From CAYRTD01 sp964426915 (lineage in GTDB: Bacteria > Bacteroidota > Bacteroidia > Bacteroidales > GCA-2748055), in contig CAYRTD010000047.1 in NCBI GenBank assembly GCA_964426915.1, forward strand, positions 1 to 24,515: a DNA stretch of 24,515 bases, in the 5' to 3' direction. Below are positions 1 through 9,219 of this stretch, piece by piece. The stretch's first letter is position 1, and each line of letters opens with the position of its first letter. Position numbers and translations under genes: made by a program. Under the pieces are notes generated by a model that saw nothing but the letters and a program-made list of their open reading frames with translations, had not been told where the DNA came from and searched no databases.

Positions 1-1
1 T

Positions 2-316
2 GTGAATATGCCGGCTTTCCCGATTTCGGTTTCAGCCAGCTATACCCTTTCGACAGATGTGATCGAAATCACCAAAGGTAGTCTAAAAATATACCCCAAT
101 CCGGCTGGTGACGTACTGACCATATCTTCTTCTGAAAAGGGAACAATACACATTTTCAGCACACTTTCAAAATTGAAAAAGGTTGAAAAAATACCGGATA
201 ATTCGTTAGAAACAAAGATAAACATCTCTGAATTACCCGAAGGTTTTTACCTTCTGAAGTTCATTCAGGATGATGGGGAGATAGTAAAAACCATTAAATT
301 CATTAAAAAAGAATGA
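2..316 (+). CDS. C-terminal fragment of a T9SS cargo protein (type A sorting domain), 5' end outside the window
   Basis: Only the last ~100 residues are present; the frame is open to the window edge, so the GTG at 2 is not a credible start. The visible part has the typical type A T9SS C-terminal sorting domain: a linker, then the KIYPNPAGDVLTI block, alternating beta-strand segments, the ELPEGFYLLKF block and a basic end (KTIKFIKKE). In Bacteroidota this domain takes a signal-peptide-bearing protein through the type IX translocon, where it is usually removed and the protein attached to A-LPS. The functional domain lies outside the window, so the enzyme or adhesin type cannot be told. It is followed after only 27 bp by a damaged gene fragment. 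Confidence 0.85.
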   Translation: MNMPAFPISVSASYTLSTDVIEITKGSLKIYPNPAGDVLTISSSEKGTIHIFSTLSKLKKVEKIPDNSLETKINISELPEGFYLLKFIQDDGEIVKTIKFIKKE

Positions 317-343
317 TATGAGAATACGAAGTAAAAATAAAAA

Positions 344-1273
344 TTGGGTATCAATAAAAAAAATATAGATAAAACCCCGGCCATTATTAAAAGTAACAAC
401 CGGCTTATGGCTGCTGAACTAACACAGGGATCAATAGCAGCCTTTCCCCCACCCCACAGCTTTTACTGGGCCAGGGAATCAGAACAAAACCTGGGTTATG
501 GTTGGTACCAAAAAGACAGCGACACTCACTTCTCCTTTGGCATTCGGCAGGCCGAACTTGAAGAAGATCCGGAATACTACCACAATTTTGCCCTATACAA
601 TGCCCGCCCCGGAACCTGGCAGCGTATGCCGATCTTCTTTTATATCGATCCTGAATCGGGGGAAAACGCTACTGATAAAGCCCTGGCATTTACACATGGT
701 GACCGATTCAAACCCTTGCCTGGTTACAAAGTGATGGGCCATCATTACCATGTGGGACTGGTTAAACGACTAAACCAGGCAGGCGGACTTGATCAGCCAT
801 TGAACGACATGAGCTCAATGCGTTCGGTTGGCATCGACATCTTCAGCATCATTGACGGTGTTCGCGGACCAGGCCGTCACGATAGAGGTGAACTGTTTTT
901 AAAGGATTTGGAAATTTATTATGAAGCCGCCCGCAGGCAATCCGATAAAAACTTCCTGGTAATGCCCAATGATGAAAACAGCACCGGAGGCCGGCCACCC
1001 TTTATGGGCGGGCATTATGATATCATTTTCCCAAAACCGGTTTACTGGCGTCCACAAAGGCTTCCTGGTGAGCCCTTATATGTTGAACATGAAAAATACG
1101 GCCGGGTGTACAATGTGGGTGAGCCTGAAGATATGATGGTCATGGCTGAAACAGAGGGTATATTGCTATCCATGCCACATCCCAATACCAAGCGATCCAC
1201 AGGATATCCCGAAGCCATAAAAGACAAACCCCATTTTCAACATCAAAATTACTTTAGCCTGGGTTACCGCTGA
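344..1273 (+). pseudogene. Truncated PHP-like metal-dependent hydrolase, interrupted by an in-frame TGA
   Basis: I see the middle of a larger protein without a believable start: the frame opens at a TTG directly after a stop (TAA 338-340), with no signal peptide. Recognisable blocks are FGIRQAE, THGDRFKPLPGY followed by the histidine-rich MGHHYHVGL, and LFPGEE-type regions seen here as LVMPNDEN and FPKPVYW. From memory these resemble large PHP-superfamily-like hypothetical proteins found in Bacteroidota and Planctomycetota; no substrate is known to me. TGA at 1271-1273 interrupts the frame, and the same protein appears to continue after it (GMGIDASEKCLGEYRFLRLW) in the same frame. A TGG to TGA change at a tryptophan codon would explain this. 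The start at 344 is nominal. The family assignment is moderate; the broken state is clear. Confidence 0.6.
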
Positions 1274-1276
1274 GGC

Positions 1277-2704
1277 ATGGGCATTGATGCATCAGAAAAA
1301 TGCCTGGGTGAATACCGGTTTTTAAGGTTATGGAATGAAACCAACAACTGGATGGCAGCCAGCGGTCACCCACCAAAGTATGCCCTGGCTATCAACAGCG
1401 GCATCAACCTGAACTGCGGTGACGTGTTTCCATTTCTAAATGATGCTGTGAAGCAGGGGTTGGTAACCGAGAAAACAATTGATGAATCGCTTTCTCAGCT
1501 TCTAAAGACGAAATTCAGACTTGGCATGTTCGACCCACCTGAGAAAAACCCGTTTAATGCCATATCCAGTGAGGTAATCAATGCCGATGCTCATCAACAG
1601 ATGGCAAGAGAGGCAGCACAAAAATCAATCGTGCTTCTTAAGAACGACAACCAAACCCTCCCCATCAAAAAAGACCGGAAATATATTTATATAGTTGGTC
1701 CAACAGCTGCCAATGAAGATGTTTTACTGGGCAACTATTATGGTACAAGTGCCAATATGAATTCTATTCTGGCCGGCATCACCGGCAAAGTCCATCCCGG
1801 TACCAGCATCCAGTACAAGCACGGAACATTACTTGACAGGGAAAACAAAAATCCTATTGACTGGACAACTGGCGAAGCTCACGACGCAGATGTTATTATT
1901 GCTGCCATGGGCATTAGCGGCTTGCTGGAAGGTGAAGAGGGAGATGCAATTGCCTCTGAATACAAAGGAGACCGGTTTGACATCAGACTTCCACAAAATC
2001 AAATTAATTATCTGAAAAAATTAAGAAGCCAGGGCGATAAACCCATTGTGTTGGTAGTAACAGGTGGCAGCCCAATCGATCTATCGGATGTGGAAGCGTA
2101 TGTCGATGCCATTCTTTTTGTTTGGTACCCGGGCGAAGAGGGTGGTAACGCTATTGCCGACATCATCTTTGGCGATGTATCTCCATCAGGTAGACTGCCC
2201 ATAACCTTCCCAAAGAAACTGGACGATCTGCCTCCCTACGAGGATTACTCAATGGTTGGCCGCACCTATAAGTACATGGAAAAAGAACCCCTGTACCCCT
2301 TTGGCTTTGGCTTAAGCTACACTAATTTTTCGTATGAAAACATTACCCTGAGCGACGATGTGATTGGGGAAGGAGACTCTTTAATTGTCCGCGCTACGAT
2401 TAAAAATAACGGAGCCATTGCTGCAGGTGAGGTTGTTCAAATGTACCTTACCGATTTGGAAGCATCAGCCAGGACTCCTTTTTATGATTTAAAAGGTATA
2501 CAGCGGGTGACTATTGAAGCTGGTGAAGAAAAAGAGGTTAGTTTTCAATTGAATACCGGTGACCTTGCCTTGATTACCGAAGAGGGAAACAGCATTATTG
2601 AAAAAGGCCAGTTCAAAATAACCATTGGCGGTTCATCACCGGGTAAAACCAGCCTGGAGCTTGGTGCAGCAAAACCTGTTGAGATGGTTTTTGAGTTAAG
2701 ATAG
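1277..2704 (+). pseudogene. GH3 beta-glucosidase/xylosidase, C-terminal part only, joined to a PHP-like fragment
   Basis: The first ~30 codons (GMGIDASEK to ETNNWMA) belong to the preceding hydrolase-like fragment. From about nt 1360-1380 the protein becomes a glycoside hydrolase family 3 enzyme: the AINSGINLNCGDVF block at the end of the TIM barrel, QKSIVLLKNDNQTLP at the start of the alpha/beta sandwich, LEGEEGD carrying the usual acid/base glutamate, WYPGEEGGNAIADIIFG, LPITFPK, YPFGFGLSYT, and a fibronectin-III-like C-terminal domain ending in FELR. The N-terminal ~280 residues, with signal peptide, barrel and the SD-motif nucleophile aspartate, are absent, so it should be inactive. The in-frame join without a hinge suggests a deletion or an assembly chimera. 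It may be annotated elsewhere as an intact GH3 C-terminal protein. Confidence 0.75.
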
Positions 2705-2751
2705 CTTAGGATTGAAGGATGAATGAAAAAATTGAGGAACCATTTCCTCAA

Positions 2752-2851
2752 NNNNNNNNNNNNNNNNNNNNNNNNNNNNNNNNNNNNNNNNNNNNNNNNN
2801 NNNNNNNNNNNNNNNNNNNNNNNNNNNNNNNNNNNNNNNNNNNNNNNNNNN
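2752..2851. other. Scaffold gap of exactly 100 N
   Basis: One hundred unresolved bases, the conventional size for a gap of unknown length. The flanks are purine- or pyrimidine-rich (GAAGGATGAATG before; CTTCCTCTTCCTTCC after), consistent with a low-complexity repeat that broke the assembly. Everything left of it is on a separate contig, so synteny across it is unproven. Confidence 0.98.
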
Positions 2852-2940
2852 GCATTTCCTTCCTCTTCCTTCCTAATCCACGTAATTTCCCCTATACATC
2901 TTAGGTATTTCTTCTCATTAATCAGGTGCATTCCCTGATG

Positions 2941-2968
2941 TTTGCAGTTGGGTGGCTTTATACTTTTA
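2941..2968 (+). promoter_or_regulatory. Candidate Bacteroidota-type promoter for the T9SS/ABC gene cluster
   Basis: TTTG at 2941-2944 and TACTTTTA at 2961-2968, 16 bp apart, resemble the Bacteroidota -33 TTTG and -7 TAnnTTTG elements; the last position of the -7 box deviates and the spacing is slightly short. It would give a leader of ~145 nt before the first gene. From the gap end (2852) to 3119 I see no gene; this promoter and the hairpin at 3024-3055 are the only structures there. Confidence 0.3.
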
Positions 2969-3023
2969 CATCAGTAATGAAGCATTAACTGAATGAAGAA
3001 TATACGGAATATACTGAGGCATT

Positions 3024-3055
3024 TGATCTTTATTACGGAAACCGTGAAAAGATCA
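3024..3055 (+). promoter_or_regulatory. Leader hairpin upstream of the giant adhesin gene
   Basis: TGATCTTT (3024-3031) pairs with AAAGATCA (3048-3055), and inside it ACGG (3035-3038) pairs with CCGT (3042-3045) around an AAA loop, separated by a small asymmetric internal loop (ATT opposite GA). There is no T-run after it, so it is not a standard intrinsic terminator. It would sit in the 5' leader ~65 nt before the start codon. A regulatory or mRNA-stability role is inference. Confidence 0.4.
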
Positions 3056-3119
3056 GCCCCTGCACACCGTGTATCTTAGTTCAGTGAATGGAATTTGCAG
3101 AATTAACACCCAGCTAAGG

Positions 3120-6100
3120 ATGAAAATATGTAAGGATAGGGGAATGAGAACCTTTGCCAGGCTATGCCTTCTGGCAATATTCTCTCTTTTCTTTGTAAAC
3201 CTGTATCCGCAATGTGATGCGGTTATTGACGCCAACCTTGAAACCCTGGAAGGTTGTGAGGTGCTGACCATTCAATTTTATGATCTCAGTTCCAATGTCG
3301 TTTCCCGTACATGGGATTTCGGTGATGGTTCTAATGTGTCCCTTGCTCAAAACCCGGTTCACAGTTTCAGCGCGGGAACCGGTGATACAACTTATACGGT
3401 AACCCTCACCATCAGCTGTGCATCGGGAACAAGTTCCACCACCCGTACGGTTCGTGTATTTGCAAAACCTTCTATTGAGTTTAGTTCTGATAGATCTTCC
3501 GTATGTGCAATAACAGATTCTGTATGTATTGATAACTTATCGGATTTCCACGCATCCAGCACCTATTCATGGAATTTTGGTGATGGTACGGTATCAGATG
3601 AATTTCAGCCCTGTAAAATCTATTCAACCCCGGGAATCTATGACATCAGCCTTACGGTTACTAATGAACATGGATGTCTGGATTCGAGAACAAAAGAAGA
3701 TTTTATAAAGGTTGAACCTGTACCCAGCACCGCTTTCAGTGTAAGCGGTTTCTCAGGTTGTAGTCCTTTTTCAGTCGAGTTTGAGAATACAACTGATACA
3801 ATAGGTGATGTATATTCAAACTGGACATGGGATTTCGGAGATGGAAGCGAGGTTGTTTACGATTTCGAAGCTCCTCCTCATATATACGATACACCAGGGG
3901 AATATACGGTTACTCTGGGAGCCACAAATTCACTGGGTTGTTATAATTTTTCCACCCAGAATATCACTGTTAAACCCTCACCGGTTGCAGAGTTTATAAC
4001 TTCCACCCCCGACTGCCAGAATGAAAATACTCAGGTCCAGTTTAGCGGAAGCTATAAGACCTCGCCTGTGTTTTCCTGGGGATTTGATTCGGCATTTGTA
4101 GTCTCTGGTTCCGGTGAAGGACCATATGAGCTTCGCTGGAATAATGCCGGCATCAAGGATCTTAGTCTGAAAGTAGATGAGGATGGTTGTTCATCAACGT
4201 TCTCAAGCAAACTAGAAGTTACACCAATAAATAAAGTATACCTCCAAATCTCTGCAAGCAGAGACACCATCTGTTCGGGACAATCGGTAATCTTTACTGC
4301 TTCTCCGGAAAATTTCGTGAACTATAGTTTTTACATCAATACCAATCTTGTACAGTCATCCACTGAAAACACCTATGAAACAGCCGAATTCTCCGATGGT
4401 GACAGGGTATATGTGAAAATTACGGATATTAACGGTTGCACCGAGATCATTAGCGACACAGTTGATATCCATGTTAAGGAAACCCCTGTGATAAACCTCT
4501 CCAGCAGTTCGGCCAGCGATACTGTTTGTTATAATGAAACTATAGCATTTACAGCGGAGCCTTCAGGATACTCGGAGTATTCATTCTACCTCAATAATGA
4601 ATTAATGCAGACAGGGGCATCACATACCTTATCCTTAAGTGGACTTTCGGATAATGACCGTGTATATGCCATGGCTGATAATAACGGGTGCTGGAGTGCA
4701 AAAAGTAACTCTATAACCACAACTGTTTATGATGCCCTGCATCCTCCCCAGGTTAACTGTGGTGAAACAAATTCAGGTATGATTGAATATACCTGGGATC
4801 CGGTACCCGGAGCAATTGCCTATGAAGTTAGTATTGATAATGGTGGTTTTATTACTCCATCATCGGGAAGTACGGGCCTTTCTCATACAATCTCCGGCCT
4901 CACCGAAAATGAAAGTCATAGTATACAGGTCAGGGGCCTTGACGGAATATGCGGGGAGGGACTGGTATCTGAAGTAGTTAATTGTGTTGCTATTAATTGT
5001 CCTCCAATAACCTTCAATACCAATGCTCTTTATCGGGAAGTTTGCGAGGGAGAACGGGTGGATCACTTCGTAGACAATGTGAGCATTCCCGATTACAGCA
5101 TTGAGTGGAACAACGATCCTGCAGAAACCGGGTCTGATTATAGTTTCTATGCAATGACTGATGTTTCCGTGCCCGTCGTGGTAAGCAATACTAATGAACC
5201 GGCCTGTCCTTCAGTAGTAAAGAACTTTGTAATAGGAGTAACACCAAAACAGGAAATTGAAATGATCAGCAGCAATGGATCCGATCCGGTGTGTGAAAAC
5301 CAGGAGGTGATCTTTTCAGTTTCTCCATTGAATCTTGATTACTTCGAATTCTATGATAATGGCCTGATAGTTGGTTCCGGAGAGGATTATGAATACAGGC
5401 TTAAGGAACCCCGGGATGGTCATCAGTTTTATGCGCGGGTTAGGGATGATGCTTGTACGCTGTATTCTGATACGATTGTACTTGAGGTTGATAGTCAGCT
5501 TAAAGTTCCGGTGGTAAATTTTGAGTCCTCTACCGAAAACAGCGTAAGCTTCCGGTGGAATGCAGTACCGGGTGCTACAGGTTATATAGTGAGTGTGAAT
5601 GAAGGGGCTTATGGTTATCCTTCAAGCGGTCTGGAAGGTCTTATTCATACTATCAGTCCACTTTCACCGGGTGAGGCTGTTACCATCACTGTAATAGCAT
5701 TGGGTGACGGAGTATGCGGAAATTCACCCGTTTCCCAGCCGGCCATAGCATATGCAGAAACATGCGAACCGGTGGAATTTAGCATTGAGGACGAATTCAG
5801 AATATGTTCCGGAGATAGCGTAAAGCTTGAAATTAAAGATTTAAGCATAGATAATTATGAAATTTCCTGGAGTGGTTCTGAGTGGGGAAGAGAGAAAACG
5901 GTGTGGGTGATACCTGATAGAGATACGCTTATTACTGTTAGAGTGAAAAACATTGATCAACCTTTATGCCCCGGAATTATAAAATATATCGAAATTGAAG
6001 TGATCCCGCTACCCGGGACTCTAACCCTGACAAGCTCTGATGCCGACAATCTGATTTGCGAAGGTGAAAAGATCACTTATACAGCCAGTCCCGGGGGATA

Positions 6101-8264
6101 TGACCGCTATATCTTCTACAATAATTCATGGAAAACTTCAGAGGGTCCATACAATACAATTACTATGGAAGGAAGCAGAGATGAATCCCAACGGGTATTT
6201 GCCCGCGCTATGAATGAGGGCTGTGCAGGTGAGATAAGTAATACGATACGTACGGAAGTTATCACACCCCTGAAGACCCCACAGGTAAACTGTGGAAATT
6301 CAACTGAAAATTATATCTCATTTGTCTGGGATTCTATTCCAAATGCGATTGAATATACCGTAAGCGTAAACGGACAGGCTTTTGAGTTACCCTCAACGGG
6401 ACCAACAGGTTTTATGCATGAGTTAAATGGTTTGTCTGCAGGGGATTCTGCAAACATAAGCGTAATGGCAAAAGGTGAATTTACCTGTAGCAATAGTATA
6501 CCTTCAGTAAGCACAACCTGTTATGCAAATAACTGTGATGCCATTGATTTTTCAATTGATGCATATCATGATCTGTGTGAAGGTGAAGACATAAGCTTAT
6601 CACTGAAGGAGATAAATGTCTCCAACTACTCTGTATCATGGGGAGGAGAAACATACGGAACGGATACCTTTTTAAATATAGAAGCAGTTACCGATACTCT
6701 TATACCGGTTAAATTAAGAGATGAAGACCAGACTATGTGTCCGCCGGCAGGCAAACAGTTTGAAATAAAGGTCAGAGAAATAGTTGAAGTTACAATGACT
6801 ACAAATGCAGCGGGTGATTCTGTGTGTGCGGGTAATGAAATTGAACTCACTGTTATGCCAACCGGTTTTGAGCAGTATGTTTTTTATAATAATTCCACTG
6901 TACTTCAGGATTCAGCCTGGAATAAATATTCTTCTTCGCAATTCCCCGATGAAAATGAACTTTATGCGGTGGTTTATCAGAATGGCTGTTATTCCAGGAC
7001 AAATTCTGTATATGCAACTATTTTACATCCGGAACCCCTCAGGCTTTCTGCATCCAAAAGTGGTAATGTTTGTAAAAATGAGGAAATAAGCCTGATGGCA
7101 ACAACCGGATTCGAAAGCTATATTTACTCCGATGGTAGTTCAGAAATTTTACGGACCGCTGAAGAGGTAGTTCAACTTGCAATAAATGATACCTTAATAA
7201 CGGCTATCGCTTTTGATGAAAACAACTGTATGTCGGAGAGTAAGGATACCATAAGGTTTAATATTCTACCTTTGCCTGAAGTGACTTTATCATGTTCTGT
7301 TGATACTATCTGTTATGGGGAGCTTATCAATTACTCGGTGAATCCTTCTGATTTGACCGAATATTCATTCTTCAATAACAATATATTGGTCCAGCAGTCG
7401 GAGAGTAGTTTTTATTCCACCGATACCCTGGAAAGTGGTGAAAAGATATCAATTGTGGCAACCGATGCCAACGGTTGTCAAAGTCCGGAGGTAAGTTCGG
7501 ATTTCCCCTTCATTCTTCCATACCCTCAAGCCTCGATTATGCAGGAAAAAGAAGGATTGTGTTATGGAGATACTATCATGCTTCATATGAGTAAGGATCC
7601 GGATTACGCTGTGAGTGAGTATTACTGGAGTAACGGTAACAGGAGCGATACCCTTCATGTTTCTCCTCCAGTAACCACTACATACGATCTTTTTTATTCC
7701 GATGGAATATGCAATAATGTTAAACTCGACAGTAAAACCATTGAAGTTGATACTGACACTCCTCCGGTGGCATATGCCGGTGAAGATGTGATTATCTGTA
7801 TATACGATAGTGTTCAGCTACAGGCAGAGGGAGGTTTGAACTACGAATGGAATCATCCATTAACACTGGATAACCCTTTTGTTAGTGATCCCTATGCCTT
7901 TCCTCTTGATACCACAATATACGTTGTTACTGTAAGAAATACCTATTGCACAGATACGGATACGGTGCAGGTAATTGTGGACCTCTGCCTTGAGGATCTG
8001 CCTAATCCCATTCCCCAGATCATTACCCCCAATGGTGACGGTATAAATGATTACTGGGAAGTAACACATGTGGATTATTTCGAAAACAATAAGCTTGAGA
8101 TCTTTAATCGCTGGGGTAATAAAGTATATACGGCAAAACCCTATCACAATCAGTGGAATGGTAAATCAGATAGCGGGGTTGATCTGCCCGATGGTACCTA
8201 TTATTTCATTCTTGAACTGGGCAATGGCCTGAGCCATACGGGATATATCATTATTCACAGGTAG
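3120..8264 (+). CDS. Giant PKD/Ig-like/FN3 surface protein with T9SS type B C-terminal sorting domain
   Basis: A ~1714-residue exported protein. ATG 3120 or ATG 3144 both give an n-region with K/R and a hydrophobic core (LCLLAIFSLFFVNLYPQ); I chose 3120, as the frame further upstream lacks signal character. Three PKD domains show WDFGDGS or WNFGDGT near residues 63, 150 and 235, followed by a degenerate PKD near 318. Then come Ig-like domains and three tandem ~255-residue modules (Ig-like, FN3-like, Ig-like; about residues 457-1222), further Ig-like domains, and the last ~85 residues: the gliding-motility-associated type B sorting domain (ITPNGDGINDYW, IFNRWGNKVY, LPDGTYYFIL, GYIIIHR). Type B cargo typically needs a PorP/SprF partner, and one lies 10 bp downstream. 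The likely role is a surface or secreted adhesin; the ligand is unknown. Close spacing indicates an operon with the next two genes. Confidence 0.92.
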   Translation: MKICKDRGMRTFARLCLLAIFSLFFVNLYPQCDAVIDANLETLEGCEVLTIQFYDLSSNVVSRTWDFGDGSNVSLAQNPVHSFSAGTGDTTYTVTLTISCASGTSSTTRTVRVFAKPSIEFSSDRSSVCAITDSVCIDNLSDFHASSTYSWNFGDGTVSDEFQPCKIYSTPGIYDISLTVTNEHGCLDSRTKEDFIKVEPVPSTAFSVSGFSGCSPFSVEFENTTDTIGDVYSNWTWDFGDGSEVVYDFEAPPHIYDTPGEYTVTLGATNSLGCYNFSTQNITVKPSPVAEFITSTPDCQNENTQVQFSGSYKTSPVFSWGFDSAFVVSGSGEGPYELRWNNAGIKDLSLKVDEDGCSSTFSSKLEVTPINKVYLQISASRDTICSGQSVIFTASPENFVNYSFYINTNLVQSSTENTYETAEFSDGDRVYVKITDINGCTEIISDTVDIHVKETPVINLSSSSASDTVCYNETIAFTAEPSGYSEYSFYLNNELMQTGASHTLSLSGLSDNDRVYAMADNNGCWSAKSNSITTTVYDALHPPQVNCGETNSGMIEYTWDPVPGAIAYEVSIDNGGFITPSSGSTGLSHTISGLTENESHSIQVRGLDGICGEGLVSEVVNCVAINCPPITFNTNALYREVCEGERVDHFVDNVSIPDYSIEWNNDPAETGSDYSFYAMTDVSVPVVVSNTNEPACPSVVKNFVIGVTPKQEIEMISSNGSDPVCENQEVIFSVSPLNLDYFEFYDNGLIVGSGEDYEYRLKEPRDGHQFYARVRDDACTLYSDTIVLEVDSQLKVPVVNFESSTENSVSFRWNAVPGATGYIVSVNEGAYGYPSSGLEGLIHTISPLSPGEAVTITVIALGDGVCGNSPVSQPAIAYAETCEPVEFSIEDEFRICSGDSVKLEIKDLSIDNYEISWSGSEWGREKTVWVIPDRDTLITVRVKNIDQPLCPGIIKYIEIEVIPLPGTLTLTSSDADNLICEGEKITYTASPGGYDRYIFYNNSWKTSEGPYNTITMEGSRDESQRVFARAMNEGCAGEISNTIRTEVITPLKTPQVNCGNSTENYISFVWDSIPNAIEYTVSVNGQAFELPSTGPTGFMHELNGLSAGDSANISVMAKGEFTCSNSIPSVSTTCYANNCDAIDFSIDAYHDLCEGEDISLSLKEINVSNYSVSWGGETYGTDTFLNIEAVTDTLIPVKLRDEDQTMCPPAGKQFEIKVREIVEVTMTTNAAGDSVCAGNEIELTVMPTGFEQYVFYNNSTVLQDSAWNKYSSSQFPDENELYAVVYQNGCYSRTNSVYATILHPEPLRLSASKSGNVCKNEEISLMATTGFESYIYSDGSSEILRTAEEVVQLAINDTLITAIAFDENNCMSESKDTIRFNILPLPEVTLSCSVDTICYGELINYSVNPSDLTEYSFFNNNILVQQSESSFYSTDTLESGEKISIVATDANGCQSPEVSSDFPFILPYPQASIMQEKEGLCYGDTIMLHMSKDPDYAVSEYYWSNGNRSDTLHVSPPVTTTYDLFYSDGICNNVKLDSKTIEVDTDTPPVAYAGEDVIICIYDSVQLQAEGGLNYEWNHPLTLDNPFVSDPYAFPLDTTIYVVTVRNTYCTDTDTVQVIVDLCLEDLPNPIPQIITPNGDGINDYWEVTHVDYFENNKLEIFNRWGNKVYTAKPYHNQWNGKSDSGVDLPDGTYYFILELGNGLSHTGYIIIHR
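4488..6785 (+). repeat. Three tandem ~765-bp coding modules (Ig-like + FN3-like + Ig-like)
   Basis: Within the giant adhesin the same three-domain order recurs at equal steps. FN3-like openings with the block W-x-x-[VI]-P-[GN]-A-x-x-Y lie near 4740, 5503 and 6272. The following Ig-like domains, each starting after a Cys, lie near 4999, 5764 and 6535. A fourth copy of the first Ig-like domain starts near 6790. Step size is 760-772 bp. Sequence identity between copies is moderate, so this is an old duplication, not an assembly artefact. Confidence 0.75.
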
Positions 8265-8274
8265 AAAAAGCATT

Positions 8275-9201
8275 ATGAGAATAACATTTATAATCATATT
8301 ATCTGCAATTTTCGTAAAACTTACTGCACAGCAGGATATATCATTCAGTCAGTATATGTATGATAAAATGCTTGTGAATCCGGCTTATGCAGGAAGTTCA
8401 CAATGGATTGTAGGTTCATTAAAAAACCGAACTTATGTTTCTGAGATTGCAGGAGTGCCACAAACCAATATTTTTTCTTTCCAGGCTCCATGGCAAAGTA
8501 AAAATATCGGATTCGGGGTGAAGTTCATTCAGGATAAGATCGCGGTTACCAATCGTTTCATTGCCAGCGGTATGTTCTCGTATCATATTGGTTTTGGTAA
8601 TGGGCGTTTATCGTTCGGACTGGAAGGGGGCATTATCAACAGTCATTTCAATTATGATGACCTGGTAAGGACGATTCAGGATGATCCTTCCATCCCGGTT
8701 GGAAACCAGTCGACAATTATTCCCGACATATCTACGGGTATTTTTTACAGAAGTGAAAAATTTTATCTCGGAGCTTCGGCCTATCATCTCTTAAACAAGC
8801 AGATTGTAAGTCCGGCAGAAGGGGATAATGCTTTTTACAAACAGGCCAGGAATTTTTATATGACAGGGGGGTACATGATTGAATTAAACCGTGATGTAAT
8901 GCTCGAACCCGGTTTCCTCTTAAAATATGTAAATGGAGTGATGCCCCAGATGGATATAAATCTCAGCCTGATATTTATTGACAAAATTTCGGCCGGTATT
9001 TCTTACAGAACGGGAGACGCTATACTGGCTATGTTTAAATTGGATGTCACCAAAAATTTAAAGATCATGTATTCCTACGATTATACGCTTTCATCGCTTA
9101 CAAAATATTCAAAAGGAAATCATGAATTCGGGATTAGCTATGGTATTGAGCTGCTTCCACCCCCGGCTAAAAAGGTTATTCATCCCAGGTATTATTTTTA
9201 A
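8275..9201 (+). CDS. PorP/SprF family type IX secretion system outer-membrane protein
   Basis: 308 residues, the usual PorP/SprF length. A signal peptide (MRITFIIILSAIFVKLTAQ) is followed by the family hallmark QDISFSQYMYDKMLVNPAYAGS, then repeated amphipathic beta-strands (FGVKFIQDKI, RLSFGLEGGI, FYLGASAYHLLN, ISAGISYRTGD) up to an aromatic C-terminus (YYF). The family forms outer-membrane beta-barrels; SprF-like members are needed for secretion of particular type B cargo and may attach it to the surface. The gene lies 10 bp after the giant type B cargo and 18 bp before the OmpA-family gene, so it is probably the dedicated partner of that cargo. The core PorP of the cell's general T9SS would be another copy elsewhere; which role this one has is inferred from context. 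Confidence 0.93.
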   Translation: MRITFIIILSAIFVKLTAQQDISFSQYMYDKMLVNPAYAGSSQWIVGSLKNRTYVSEIAGVPQTNIFSFQAPWQSKNIGFGVKFIQDKIAVTNRFIASGMFSYHIGFGNGRLSFGLEGGIINSHFNYDDLVRTIQDDPSIPVGNQSTIIPDISTGIFYRSEKFYLGASAYHLLNKQIVSPAEGDNAFYKQARNFYMTGGYMIELNRDVMLEPGFLLKYVNGVMPQMDINLSLIFIDKISAGISYRTGDAILAMFKLDVTKNLKIMYSYDYTLSSLTKYSKGNHEFGISYGIELLPPPAKKVIHPRYYF

Positions 9202-9219
9202 TTAATGAGGAGAAGACTG

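Noticed and set aside
1271..1273. TGA read as tryptophan or selenocysteine (recoding)
   Set aside because: Several other genes in the window end at TGA, and no SECIS-like hairpin is evident directly after it; the gene is also truncated at its start.
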